Below are positions 12,102-23,164 of a DNA stretch of 64,000 bases, piece by piece. Made by a program: the position numbers and the translations under genes. The notes beneath the pieces are model-generated. The model was given only the letters and a program-made list of their open reading frames with translations, had not been told where the DNA came from and ran no database searches. Each line of letters begins with the position of its first letter. Within the stretch, counting starts at the first letter, position 1. Source of the DNA: Tanytarsus gracilentus (Eukaryota > Arthropoda > Insecta > Diptera > Chironomidae). Location of the stretch: NCBI GenBank assembly GCA_038502055.1, contig JAXRKN010000042.1, forward strand, positions 930,001-994,000. The letters are read 5' to 3'.

Positions 12102-12159
12102 CCCCTCGTACATTGCTCGTAAAAAATAATCATCCCTCGCACAATGCTCGTGAATAATT
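12102..12159. repeat. Direct duplication of a ~28-bp unit
   Basis: Two adjacent units of the form CCCTCGYACAWTGCTCGTRA followed by AWAAT, at about 12103-12130 and 12134-12158. It lies just outside the Foldback-like island. No function is apparent. Confidence 0.7.
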
Positions 12160-12509
12160 AAATTGAAAACTTTGATTTTTAAAATCCTCATTTCATTCTT
12201 AAAAATGTTGAATTTTTTTAATTTCAAAAGATCATGCTGAAAATATTAAAAAAATTTTAAACACAATAAAATTTAACCACGTGATTATGCAAACTTTTTA
12301 TTAATCCTTTTCGATAAAATTGGTAATTTATTATAAAAATAATATTTCAGATGCGAAAACACTTTTTTTTATCCCTTTTCGTAATTAGATGCCACAGGTT
12401 TTTTTTCATAATCAAAGCTATTTCAAATATTTTTTTTTGTTTTCCTTCATATCATTTAAATGGAATTGCATGATCGTGGAAAATTATAATTCTAATGAAA
12501 AAAGAAAAT

Positions 12510-12515
12510 TTTATT
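12510..12515 (-). terminator. Probable Nap1 polyadenylation signal
   Basis: AATAAA on the minus strand (TTTATT on plus) about 130 nt past the Nap1 stop codon. Other near-hexamers lie in this AT-rich sequence, so the choice is tentative. Confidence 0.5.
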
Positions 12516-12644
12516 GTTAGAAACAAAATTATAAAAAGAAAAAGTAATAGTTGATGGTGCAGCATGTGAATGAGACATTAATAATTCGTGTAAAGTTCTA
12601 AATTTTATGAGGTGATGATCGATGCAACATCCTGCGATAGAAAC

Positions 12645-13998
12645 TTATTGTTGTTGGCATTCAGCGGGATTGCCCTCGGCCCCAGCTTTACCACCGGCAC
12701 CTATTTGAGATTTAAGAAACTTTAGCCCGATTGAGTTTGATTAAATACTTTTATTAATACCTTTATTCATGGGTCCCTTGATTTTTTTGACACCTCCTTT
12801 TGGTGGCGCCTCCTCTTCGGACTCCTCTTCTTCTTCTTCGTCCTCCTCCTCTTCCATTTCGTCTTCGTCTGAAAATATTTTTTAAATTTTACACTTTTTG
12901 CTCGTTTTACTGGACCAAATTTAAATTCATTAGAAATTTAAATGAAATGACTTGAAATATTTTTTATAAATTCGCAAATCTTTAAGCGATTGAAGTTTAC
13001 TTACCACTTTCGTCATCATCGACAAGATCTCCAGTGTAGAAAAGAGCTGCGCGCGGAATGATGCGAGCACGTAAGAAATGTCCAATCTCAAAATCAGTTG
13101 CGAGAATGTTTTGTGATTCCTCATCGAGCTTTGACTCGTCCTCGGGACAATCGGGCGGAGCAAAGAAGTTGAAGAATGAGTCATTGGGCACTTGCTTAGA
13201 GACAGTGCGAACTGCGCCACGTGCCTTGTGTTTTTGCTTCTTCTTAATCGTTTTTACAGTGAGATTTTTACCCGGTTTCCAGTTGATATTGCAGCCGACA
13301 CACTTGTAGATCTCGGGCCCTTCAAATGAAAACGGATCCTCACCATCGATCTTACAGCGCAAAAAGTATTTCTTGGTTAGCACTGAATCGGTAAAATAAT
13401 CGTTCGGCTGAAAGTGATATTCCAGCGTGTAGCTCAAGTCCTCGTCATATTTGATTTTAATGTCGATCAGCTGCTTCAAGAGCGGCTCATCGTGAGGCTG
13501 AACCATGTCACTCAACAGATCCGTGTTACGAAAGATTGTTAACCAAAAGTCAGGAATTCCCTTGACATTCGCATCGTATTGTGGCAGAGATTTCAACGAT
13601 TTGAGCTTCTCCTGCATCACCTGTTCGTCCTCATCTTCCGTATTTTCGTCATCCGAAGCGAATTGCGACTCGGTGTCTGTCGGTTCATACTCGCCAGCAA
13701 TGATGGTCTTTCTCTTGTCACAAATTGCCTGATACTTTTGCTGATATTGACGCTCCAACTGATAGACCTCCTCGAAGAAGGCACACTCGTGTCTCAAATA
13801 CTCCAACTGCAAATTCTTCAAAGCCTTAACACGTTTTTGCGCGGCTTCCGGAAGAGATTTAACCATATTTTTTAGCAACATTCGTTTCATCGTGGCCGAA
13901 AAGTAGCTCGGATGGCTCAAAATCGATTCGTATCCCTTCTTCTCCTCACCATCGCTCGAGTCGTGGGCACCATCGAAATTATCCTCTGAATTAGACAT
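12645..13998 (-). CDS. Nap1: Nucleosome assembly protein 1, 385 aa
   Basis: Histone H2A-H2B chaperone of the NAP family. Exons on the minus strand: 13998-13005, 12868-12761, 12700-12645, joined in phase at GT-AG sites. The start is MSNSEDNFDG at 13998; an in-frame Met 12 codons upstream (MNKGIFFEF) is probably 5'UTR because the family starts with an acidic leader. Seen in order: acidic N-terminus; long dimerisation helix (residues about 60-110); NAP fold ending NDSFFNFFAPP; a Lys-rich KKKQKHK segment likely acting as an NLS or histone contact; a Glu/Asp-rich tail in exon 2; and a C-terminal NPAECQQQ. The terminal Cys-Gln-Gln-Gln fits a CaaX prenylation box as in vertebrate NAP1L1. It is transcribed divergently from RpA-70. 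Length is normal for the family. Confidence 0.95.
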
Positions 13999-14634
13999 TT
14001 TTATTTTAAATTCAAAAAAAATTCCTTTATTCACACGCGAAAAGTTGAATTCTTAGTGTGCCGAAAAGTGAGCGAGAACTGTACGTGAGAAAGTTAAACA
14101 CGTGTTTGGTGGGTGATGAAAGCGCTTTTATTGAGATTAAAGATTTTATAATAAACTATAATGATTCAAGCTTATGAGCGTATTTCTCATTTAATCAATG
14201 ATTTTTTTATTAAAAATATTTAAATTACATAACAAACATGATACAGACACGGACATTCTGCATACATTTTTTACTCTCACACAGAAATCAATGCTAAAAA
14301 AGCAAGGTTATGCGTAGTTTCACTCAAACAATGTTTTTAACAATTAAATCTCTAATTCTAACCTAAAAATTTATCATTTATTCAAAAACATTCAATTTCA
14401 TCTCATCCTTAATTCATATCTAGTCATATTTAGTTAATTAAATACTTTTTTCGAAAATGTAAGCGTTTCATTCGAGTAAACGCAAAGTTTTATTTCATAA
14501 CGGCTTTTCAAAATTCAAATTTTATTTCACTCAAGAGAAAATTTTCCCGCTAAAAAATTAAATTTATTATTTTCAAGTTAATTACACAGAAAATCAATCA
14601 TAAAGGAAATTGAATCATTAAAAAAAGCATTAAG
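13999..14634. promoter_or_regulatory. Divergent promoter region, Nap1 / RpA-70
   Basis: 636 bp separate the two start codons, which point away from each other, so both 5'UTRs and promoters must lie here. The sequence is AT-rich, and I see no convincing TATA box at a position that would assign a start site. Confidence 0.55.
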
Positions 14635-16597
14635 ATGAGCGCAGCTTATGAAAATTTGTTGACTCCGGGCATTTTGGAGGTAAATTAAATTATGAAAAGA
14701 TTTCCTTCAGAAAATTACACAAAATTATTTAATAATTTAGCGAATGATGGCTGGCGAACAGTTTACGACGAAACCGCCAGTGTTGCAAATGGTTGGGGTC
14801 AAAGGCGTTAGTTCCAACGATACAGGCAAACGCTATAGATTAATTGTCAATGATGGATCATCAACACTCTCCTTTGTTATGCTTGCATCGTCTATTAATC
14901 ACTTGTATGAGAATGGAGAGCTATCCGAGCACTGTCTCTTCCAAGTTGATCGCTTTGTTCCGTCGAAAGTGGCTCGTGATGGGCCAAATGATCGAAATGT
15001 CTTGATTGTCTTTAATGTCACTATTCTTGCCAAGGGCGAAGAAGTTGGACGTCAATTGAGTGTCGGCGGCAGTAAGCCAGCTGTTGAGAAGGAAAATATG
15101 CGAGGAAATGGCACATCAGCAAAACCCAATCCTTATCAAGCACCCGCAAAGCAAGAATACAATGCAAATGCAATGGGCGAATCTTTCTTCGATCCCTCAA
15201 ATCATCTCACAATGCCCATCGAGTCGTTGAGTCCATACCACAATAAGTGGGTCATTAAGGCGAGAGTTACTGCTAAATCGGGAGTTCGTACATGGAGCAA
15301 TGCAAAAGGAGAGGGAAAACTTTTCAATTTTGATGTTTGCGATGAAACCAGCGAGATTCGCATCACTGGATTCAGAGAAATGGTCGATAGATTCTACGAA
15401 ATGATCGAGGTCGATAAAGTCTACTACATCAGCAAGTGTCAAATTAAACCGGCCAATAAGCAGTATTCGAAATTGAAAAACGATTATGAGATGACAATGA
15501 CGAGTGAGACAACAATTCAGCCGTGTGAAGAAGACACCGACAGTATTCCAAAGCTCCGCTATGAATTCACGCCAATTGCTGAACTCGCTGAAAAGGAAGC
15601 AAATTCAATTGTAGATGTCATTGCCGTTTGTAAGGACGCAACGGAGGCCACTAAGCTGACAGCTAAAACAACCGGAAGAGAATTAACAAAGCGTGAGGTC
15701 ACTCTAGTTGATCGATCAGGTGCCGGAATTGTCTATTGCATGTGGGGAGAGGATGCAGTTAATTTCGATATTCGCAATAATCCAGTAATTGCGCTCAAGA
15801 GTGTCCAAGTTAAGGAGTATATGGGAGGGAAGACATTGGGCGGAATCAGCAGCACAGTCATGAAAATTAATCCTGACATCCCAGAGGGTCATCAGACACG
15901 CGGTTGGTTCGAAAATGAAGGAGCTAATGGTAATTTCAGCACATTATCCACTAAAACGGCAGCCGGTGGTGGAGCTAATGAGTGGCTAACTTTCCACGAT
16001 GTTAAGGAACGTAAACTTGGGAGTGGAACTGACAACAAGGCCGATTACTTCTCCAGTGTTGGTATGATTCACACTATTAAGCAGCAAAATATGACCTATA
16101 AGGCGTGTGCCACTCCTGATTGTAACAAGAAAGTTGTCGATAATAACGATGGAACTTATCGATGCGAAAAATGCAACATTGACACTTCAAATTATAAGAA
16201 TCGCTTGCTCACAAACATTCTCTTCGGCGATTGGACTTCAAATCGATGGGTGACACTCTTCGCGGAAATTGCTGAGCAAGTTTTGGGCAAGTCTGGTGAT
16301 GAGATTGCGAATATGCAATTACTCGAGGATAAGAGCGTTGCCGAAAACTACTTTAACGATCTTCAATTTAAGCCCATGATGATGAAAATTCGCACTAAAA
16401 TTGAAGTCTACGGAGTGAGTTTTTTTTTCAAATATTTTAATAAACTATTTTATGGTTTTAAATTTTTTCAGGATGTCCCACGACCAAAGAACTCGGCCGT
16501 TACAGTCGGTCAAGTTCCCTATAAGGATTACAACAAATATTTGCTCGATAACATTCATCGCCTCAGTGGCATCGAGAAGGCAGTCGCTTCAGATTAA
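14635..16597 (+). CDS. RpA-70: Replication protein A 70 kDa subunit, 614 aa
   Basis: Large subunit of the RPA heterotrimer that coats single-stranded DNA in replication, repair and recombination. Exons: 14635-14679 (MSAAYENLLTPGILE), 14741-16414, 16472-16597. Seen in order: N-terminal protein-interaction OB fold (residues 1 to about 115); Pro/Asn-rich linker; DBD-A (about 175-290, starting IESLSPYHNKWVIKARV); DBD-B (about 300-420); DBD-C with a zinc ribbon C471-x4-C476-x13-C490-x2-C493. The C-terminal helix ending EKAVASD is the trimerisation region. Length agrees with the ~610-620 aa norm. The small second intron (57 nt) has no in-frame stop. The start in exon 1 is preferred over the Met at 14744 because the short leader peptide is typical of the N-terminal fold. 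Confidence 0.97.
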
Positions 16598-16658
16598 TCA
16601 TTTCATATTTCATATTTTATTAAGCACTTTTTGAATAAAATAATAATTGTAAAATAAT
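16598..16658. terminator. Shared 3' end zone of RpA-70 (+) and DCTN4 (-)
   Basis: Only 61 bp separate the two stop codons. A plus-strand AATAAA lies at 16634-16639 and a minus-strand AATAAA at 16621-16616. Cleavage 10-30 nt beyond each would put the RpA-70 transcript end inside the DCTN4 last exon, and the DCTN4 end at or inside the RpA-70 stop region, so the mRNAs probably overlap tail to tail. Confidence 0.7.
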
Positions 16659-18401
16659 TTAAGCGACCTCTCCGGCTCTAATATAAACTCGAGCACTTAA
16701 TGCATGACGTTGTTGCGAGTCCTTCTTTTCAGGAGTTGATGATGTGTGAGCAGTGCTGTACGTGAAGTGCATTGTGAAGCCAATTTTTACCTCGTCGCCA
16801 CTCTTGAGGGAATTTTGCGGTGTCAAGCTGAGATTTATTGCAACTTTGTTGGCCTTGCGCCATAAAATGAATCTAAAAAAATTAAATTCGTTAAAATTTG
16901 AATTGATTTCATAAAATTAAATCTCTCACTTTGGATCTTTCTTTTCCGTTTGAATGTCCTCATCGAATTCAGCCGAGTCGTCGCGTTGATTGATGACAAA
17001 TGAACTATCCAAGGGCTCCAATACAGCCATCGTCTTGCAACTAACCATTCGAGAGTCTTCGATGATTGATGGTCTCATGAGCGATGCCTTTGTAGCTACG
17101 CTAACGCTCTTTTCGAAATTCTTACGCATTTCCTCAATCATAATCTTCTCCTCATCCTCCGTTGGCAGCTCCATAATAGTTATTGTCATGTCATTCATAG
17201 TTGGATTGGTCATTTTGAGTGTTATCAAGCAACTCTTGCCGGCTACCAACTGATCACATTTAATTATGCGAATTTCAGGAACGTGACTGCTTGCAAACTG
17301 CTGAATGCGATACTTGATTGATGTTGGATTGTATTCGGGCTTCAAGACATTATGCTCACAGTGACGACAACGAATTGAGCGCTTGATTGAGAGATTCTTA
17401 TGCTGTGGATAGAGATGCTTAACACTTTCCGGTTGATTTGCTGGCTGAGTGCAGCGCTGCTCGATTGTTGTAACTAAGAAATTTTTTTATGATTTTAAAT
17501 TTTAAATAATTAAATTATTTCTTACCGCTCTTAAGATTGACAGCTTGAGTAAAAATATCATCGGGAAGTTCATCGACATCCTTAATTGGCGATGGAGCAA
17601 TGCTTTCTGGCTTAGGTTTAGGCTTATTCGAACTCTTATCGAAGCCCATTTGACGTCTAATTGACGAAACATTTAAGCCAGTTCGATCCTTAAAAATGAA
17701 TTCATTTCTTCTTTGTGTTAATTAACTAAACTTTCTAAACTCACAGTCATGTTGGGAAATTTCGAGGGTTTTGCTGTCTTTCTTCGCTTTTCCTCTTGCT
17801 TAGTTTGTTTGTCATGAAGCACAACAGATTGATAGTATTCGAGCACCTTCCCGAATCGATTTGCATGCTTGTACTCTTGTTCTGGCCAGCAAAAGTTCTG
17901 ACTTGCTTGGTCTGATATTCCAACGTCACGGGAAGTGTAGCGACATGCGAGACAAGCCAAATAATACATTTTTTTCGTGACCATCTTGCCACTGCTAGCT
18001 GCTGCGTCCTGAGCTTGCTGATCAGATTCACTTCCAGTCTCTTTCAAACCCATCGGAACTTGAATTGATGTTGCTCGGGCCGAAAGCACGGAATTGCATG
18101 ATGGACAGTCGAAGCAAGTGTTGCACTTGTTCTTACGCAATTTAGCCTCGCCTGATGGAATGTTTTCGAGGCAATTGCGACAGAAATGCGAATCAACCTG
18201 TAAATTTTGAGGTAAAAAGAAGAAATCTCTCATGAGTCATCAAAAAAAAACTCGAATAATTCAAGTTAAACTTACCTCGTGATGACAACAAAACGAGCAG
18301 CGAAGATTAAGGCAATGTCTGCAGAAGTACAAGTGACTCAATGGCTTAAGAAGACCGCACTCGCAGACATATTCGACATTTTTTGAGAGTAAAAAATCCA
18401 T
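16659..18401 (-). CDS. DCTN4-p62: Dynactin subunit 4 (p62), 499 aa
   Basis: Pointed-end subunit of the dynactin complex, the adaptor of cytoplasmic dynein. Exons on minus: 18401-18276, 18197-17745, 17688-17526, 17473-16930, 16872-16659, all in phase. It starts MDFLLSKNVEYVCECG. The N-terminal third has the family's dense zinc-binding cysteines: CECG, FCRHC, CSFCCHH, FCRNC, CNTCFDCPSC, and later LACLACRYTSRDVG. A Lys/Glu-rich helix follows, then CRHCEHN and the conserved motif KPEYNPTSIKY in exon 4. The C-terminal part has the beta-rich fold ending in FILWRKANKVAI and a short tail. It lies immediately downstream of Rpn1 on the same strand. An upstream in-frame Met at 18449 is judged to be 5' leader. 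Confidence 0.95.
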
Positions 18402-18545
18402 ACTGAAAAAAAAATTGTTGACTTTCGAAGATTTGCCCTGTCGGCACACACTGAAAAATAAATTTAAATTCTAACGATTTTTTTTTGCCAGATTAATTTT
18501 TATTATTTTATTAACTTGAATATTTCAGATAAATCGTGTAAAATT
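18402..18545. promoter_or_regulatory. 144-bp spacer: Rpn1 3' end and DCTN4 5' region
   Basis: Tandem same-strand genes. Minus-strand AATAAA hexamers at 18512-18507 and 18504-18499 would end Rpn1 transcripts, leaving roughly 50-90 bp for the DCTN4 promoter and leader. TTTATTTTTCAG on the minus strand near 18450 could also be a splice acceptor for a DCTN4 5'UTR exon. Confidence 0.5.
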
Positions 18546-21512
18546 TTAGGGTTTATAATTAGGATTCTTTTTGAGGATGACAAATCCCTCCATGACGGGT
18601 GTTAGTGTGAGATATTCTTCAGTCGCAAGCTCTGCTCGTTCGCCCATCGCCAAGAGAACGGGTGTGGTGTGCGTTTGAAAGCCGGTAATTGTTTTTGGCT
18701 TTCCAGCTTGACCGACAACGTCGACGGCGACACCAACGCGAACTGGTACGGTTAATGGACTCAAATTCTCATCGAAAGTCACCAACATGCGTGGCTGCAT
18801 TGCGGTCGCGAGTGTATAGAGGAGATAGTGAGACTTTGATAGAATGACTAAAAGAGAGAAATTAATTAAATTTTTTTAGAAATTATTTAAAAATAAAATT
18901 TCTTACTATTTTTAACATCCAAGAAAGCAACGAGTGTCGCCATTAATCCAGCAAGCGCTACGGGTGACATAAGTTGACGATCGCTGTGATATGGACTCAA
19001 GGTCAAAGTTCCCTTTCCCAAATGAGTCAATCCTTGTGCGATGCGAACCATGAAGAGATTATTCGGATCTTTAGCATGATATTGCGCTAATTGTCTAAGC
19101 ATCGATGCGAGTCTCGCGTTATTTGTTCCAGCTCCGACTAAACCCATTGCAAAAATGGCATTGTGAGCCACTTCACTGTCACTGTCGTGTGAGAATTTAC
19201 TCAAAGTATCGAGGATATTTAATTTGGGATTTGATACTGAAATAAGGCCGAGTGCTAATGGAACTGCGCGTCGGATTGTTGGCTCACAGTAGCGAAGTAA
19301 ATTTCCAAACGATCTGAATGCCATCTCAGCACCAATGTCCTCTCCCAAAGCAATTAATGCGATTCCAAGTACGGCCACCGCTTGACACTGCGACAAATCT
19401 TTTTCACGGTCCTCCTTTTGCTGTTGTTCATTCTGAGCGTCCTTCTTTCCTTTCTCACTGGTTTCGGGCTGGAAGGGCTCATAATGTTCACTGCAGATGT
19501 GAAGTAAATGTTGAATTTTCAATACATTTCCAGTTCCAGCGTATGCACAAATTTCAACCATTGTCGTAACAGTTGACTTGTAAGGTTCATCGATGACGCT
19601 CAATGCAGCTACGACAGCCTCCGCCGCCTCCTGTCTTCCCAAATAAACTAAGCCCAAACCGAGGAATAAGAATTTCGAGAAGGTGTCACGAAAATCGGCT
19701 TCACTACGCTCCATTATCACTTGTGTGAGTGTATCAGTGACTTCGGGATTGCAAGATCCAACAGCGACCATACCGAGTGCCAATGCGGCAATACCAAGCA
19801 CCTCATTTGTCGAACCGCTCTTCTTCTCTGAGCTAAATACTGGCGTAATGAGTTCAATAATGTCCTTGCGATTTGAACCAGCATAAGCGAGACCCAAGCC
19901 TAAAATTGAACCAATTCTCATTGTGCTATTGGTGTGGGTGACATAATCGGATAGTAAAGCGAGTGCCGGATCAACTTCATTACGAACGCCACAATTGACA
20001 ATTCCGCACGCCAACAAGGCACCTCCCTTGATGTGATCTTCAGTCGAATAAAGATATTTATCGATTGGAGTCAAGCCGCCATCAACATCCCACAAAAGAA
20101 TCAATCCGAGTGATGCTGTTGCGCTAAACATGCCGTGCTCTTTGTTCTTATAGAGCCACTTATTTCCATCCTCCATAAGAAGCTTGTCCTGTCCAAAGCC
20201 AGCATTTACAAATCCATTTACGAAACTTGCTGCTAAATTTTGACGAGCGGAATCGATTTGCGAGGAGCCAAAGTGAGCTCTCGAATTGTCCAAGTGCGAT
20301 TTGTAGACATCTTCGGGTGTTTTCGCTTCCATAATGTCCAACTCACGGGCAAGATTGAGGAAGTGATTGTTGAGGAGTGAATTTGACATAATTTCAGTCA
20401 AATCTTCGGCATTACTCAAGCCCTCTGGCAGTTCCAAGAACACTTGTTGACGACCGAGCATGAAAGCAAGCTGCTTCTGAGTTCCAATGTCGGGACATGA
20501 GAGGAAAATATCTTTGATGTCATCCATGTCGTTCAGCATGAGTGCAAGACGCATCGATTGAGTGTGTTGCTTAAACTTTTTCGATAGACTCAGTGCGCAC
20601 TTGAGGAGGCTTACGTTCTCGGGATCGGCGACGTAAGGAACGCAGCTTTGTAAGTAGAGACATACACGCGGATATGCACTCTCATCGACATAACGCTCAA
20701 GAAGATTTAACTTCTCAATTTCCATCAGCAAATCACAAGCTTCAGCTTCGGCATTGTGAGCCATGTTATAGGGGATGATTTGTTCGACAAGAGCCTCCAG
20801 TTTTTCACGGAAAGGTGCAGTGGCTTCATGCCAATTCGTAGCAATCTCGCCAGAAAGATGACGTACATATTCATGACCCCACTCGCCAATAGCACCAACT
20901 TTTCCAGTCTCATCGGACATTAGACGATAAACGAGACAGTCTTTACCAGTTCCCATTGTCATTGCCATTACTGAAATAATTTCGGCACACACCTTAACAA
21001 CTCCCTTATCCTTTACGTTTTGCATCATTTTTGTATGAATCTCTTTCATTGTATCATAATGAGGACGCATAAATTTCAGTGGTTTCGGAACTGAAGTCAT
21101 GGATGTGGTCGAGGCACGAATTTTCTCTGCCAAATCGAGAAGACACTTCATGTAGACTTCGGTGTTATCTTGCTGAAGCTGTTCAACGAGCTTATTAAGC
21201 TCCGATTGAAGTTGTTCATCTTCGTCAGACTGTAAATAAAGAAAATTTGAGATCAGATTGGGGTTATGATGGAAATAACAGTTTTTAGTAGATTTAAGGG
21301 CGATTTAGTTGCTGGATGTTGTTAATTAGTTTTAGTTCTATGTAATGATTTGAAGTGATGCAGTGCAAGTAAAGAAAATCAAGAGATTTGCACAATTTCA
21401 TCCAGAGTGACTCGACAAAAAACAAACTTACTAATTCTGGCTTCTCTTCGACCTTTTCCTCCGGCTTCTTCTGATCAACCTCCATTGGCTGTGGCTTCTC
21501 TGTGTTTGTCAT
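18546..21512 (-). CDS. Rpn1: 26S proteasome non-ATPase regulatory subunit Rpn1 (PSMD2), 901 aa
   Basis: Scaffold of the 19S base that docks ubiquitin receptors, shuttle factors and Ubp6/USP14. Exons on minus: 21512-21432, 21229-18907, 18847-18546. The N-terminus is charged (MTNTEKPQPMEVDQKKPEEK). The helical N-domain includes the signature STTSMTSVPKPLKFMRPHY. The centre has proteasome/cyclosome repeats forming the toroid (e.g. GLGLAYAGSNR, IAALALGMVAVGS, AVLGIALIALGED, NAIFAMGLVGAGTNN). The C-terminus carries the conserved GKPKTITGFQTHTTPVLL segment and ends KKNPNYKP. Length is normal (mammalian about 908). It shares a 245-bp divergent promoter with Arl8. No anomalies were seen. Confidence 0.97.
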
Positions 21513-21757
21513 GACTTTATTTCTCTTTTCTTTGCTTATTTCACAGATTATTTAATTATTTTTTGCAAAAATATTCGTGATCGGCTGAAATTTATTTACA
21601 CTGGAGTGAAATTCAAATGGACAATATTTGAAAATATACGTTAAAAAATAAACCCTTGACATTCGGACAAGGAGTAATCGCAATTTCGGAAAAAAGAGTT
21701 GATGAAAATATTTTAGTTCATATTGAAAAAAAAATAATTAAATAGCCAAGTTTAATC
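21513..21757. promoter_or_regulatory. Bidirectional promoter, Rpn1 / Arl8
   Basis: 245 bp between divergent start codons must hold both promoters and 5'UTRs. The sequence is AT-rich, and I identified no specific factor site with confidence. Confidence 0.6.
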
Positions 21758-23089
21758 ATGTTCGCGATAATTAATAAGATCCTCGATTGGTTTAAATCAC
21801 TCTTCTGGAAAGAAGGTAGGTCAGGATCTTCGAGTTGTCGCTTAAAATCAAAAAAATCCGATGATATCAACAAATTTTTCTTTATCTTTTTTTCATATTT
21901 ACTTAGAAATGGAATTAACTTTAGTTGGACTGCAATATTCGGGTAAGTTCTTTGTTATTTACTCTAGTTATCAACATTTTAATACTTTTGTACATTTATT
22001 TATAGGCAAAACAACATTTGTTAACGTTATAGCAGTAAGTATTAAAAGATCCAGTGAAAGCATTGATAAGCCATCAAGAGACATGTATGACCCTCAAATT
22101 CAAATTATTAAGTCAAGGAACTTTCCGTGTGAACATTTCAATCAACAAAGAGTCGCATTTCTTTGTTTATTGTCATCACCTATGACTCATCCTGGCTGAC
22201 TTATGCTCGTCTCGGTGAATTTATGTGTCGCATATTATTAAAATTACTATCATAATGCAGCTGATAAGTTAAACGAGTGATATTTCTACTGAATGGAAAT
22301 GATGATGATGCGGCTGTGACTCAAAATTTATTGATTTTTCCATTTACTCCCAATTTCTCACACATAAATCTCTCGCCTTTTTTCTCCAGAGTGGCAATTT
22401 CTCCGAGGACATGATTCCAACGGTCGGATTTAATATGAGAAAAGTAACGAAAGGAAATGTCACTATCAAAGTTTGGGGTGAGTACGCAATGACTCAAAAA
22501 TTTCCTTTTACATCGCGATGATGAGTCGTCACAATCTTGCATACTTAATTAAATTTGTATTTTTAGATATTGGCGGTCAACCGAGATTCAGATCTATGTG
22601 GGAGCGATATTGTAGAGGCGTTAATGCTATTGTGTAATAATTTTGAGTTAACGAATTATCATTCACTACTATAAGGTGTCGTTAAAATCCACAGATATAT
22701 GGTCGACGCTGCAGATCTAGATAAGATGGAGGCCTCGAGGAATGAACTACATTCGCTACTTGACAAGCCGCAACTAGCAGGCATTCCAGTATTAGTGCTC
22801 GGCAACAAACGTGACCTACCCGGTGCATTAGACGAAACAGGACTTATTGAGAGAATGTAAAGATTTATGGGTTTAAATAATATGAAACCACTAACTGTTT
22901 TAATATTCTAGGAATTTGTCTGCCATTCAGGACCGAGAGATTTGTTGTTATAGCATTTCATGCAAGGAAAAAGATAACATTGATATCACACTTCAGGTAA
23001 ATTTCATAAGCCCACGCAAATTAAGCAATTTAATTATTTTTCTTATCTAGTGGTTAATTGCGCATTCAAAAAGTCAAGCCAATCGTTAA
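21758..23089 (+). CDS. Arl8: Arl8, ADP-ribosylation factor-like small GTPase, 187 aa
   Basis: Lysosomal small GTPase that recruits kinesin-1 adaptors and HOPS to move and fuse lysosomes. Eight exons: 21758-21815, 21907-21942, 22006-22034, 22390-22477, 22567-22633, 22695-22856, 22912-22996, 23051-23089. The N-terminus [20 protein letters not shown] is the amphipathic helix of Arl8; there is no Gly2, so no myristoylation, as usual for Arl8. G1 is GLQYSGKT, switch I has PTVGFNM, G3 is [10 protein letters not shown]4 is NKRD, and G5 is SCK in [12 protein letters not shown]. All key residues are present. Exons of 29 and 36 nt are very small, and a 355-nt intron follows the third exon. AATAAA at 23159-23164 is the likely polyadenylation signal. 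Confidence 0.97.
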
Positions 23090-23158
23090 GTGAATAAATT
23101 TAGTTTAAAGTCGCTTCTGGAATTTACACACACATCTATAAAATATGAAATTTTCCCA

Positions 23159-23164
23159 AATAAA
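23159..23164 (+). terminator. Probable Arl8 polyadenylation signal
   Basis: AATAAA 70 nt after the Arl8 stop codon. It is the first canonical hexamer downstream. Confidence 0.65.

Noticed and set aside
13505..13875. Plus-strand frames antisense to Nap1
   Set aside because: Shadow frames of the Nap1 exon; codon pattern and domains are all on the minus strand.
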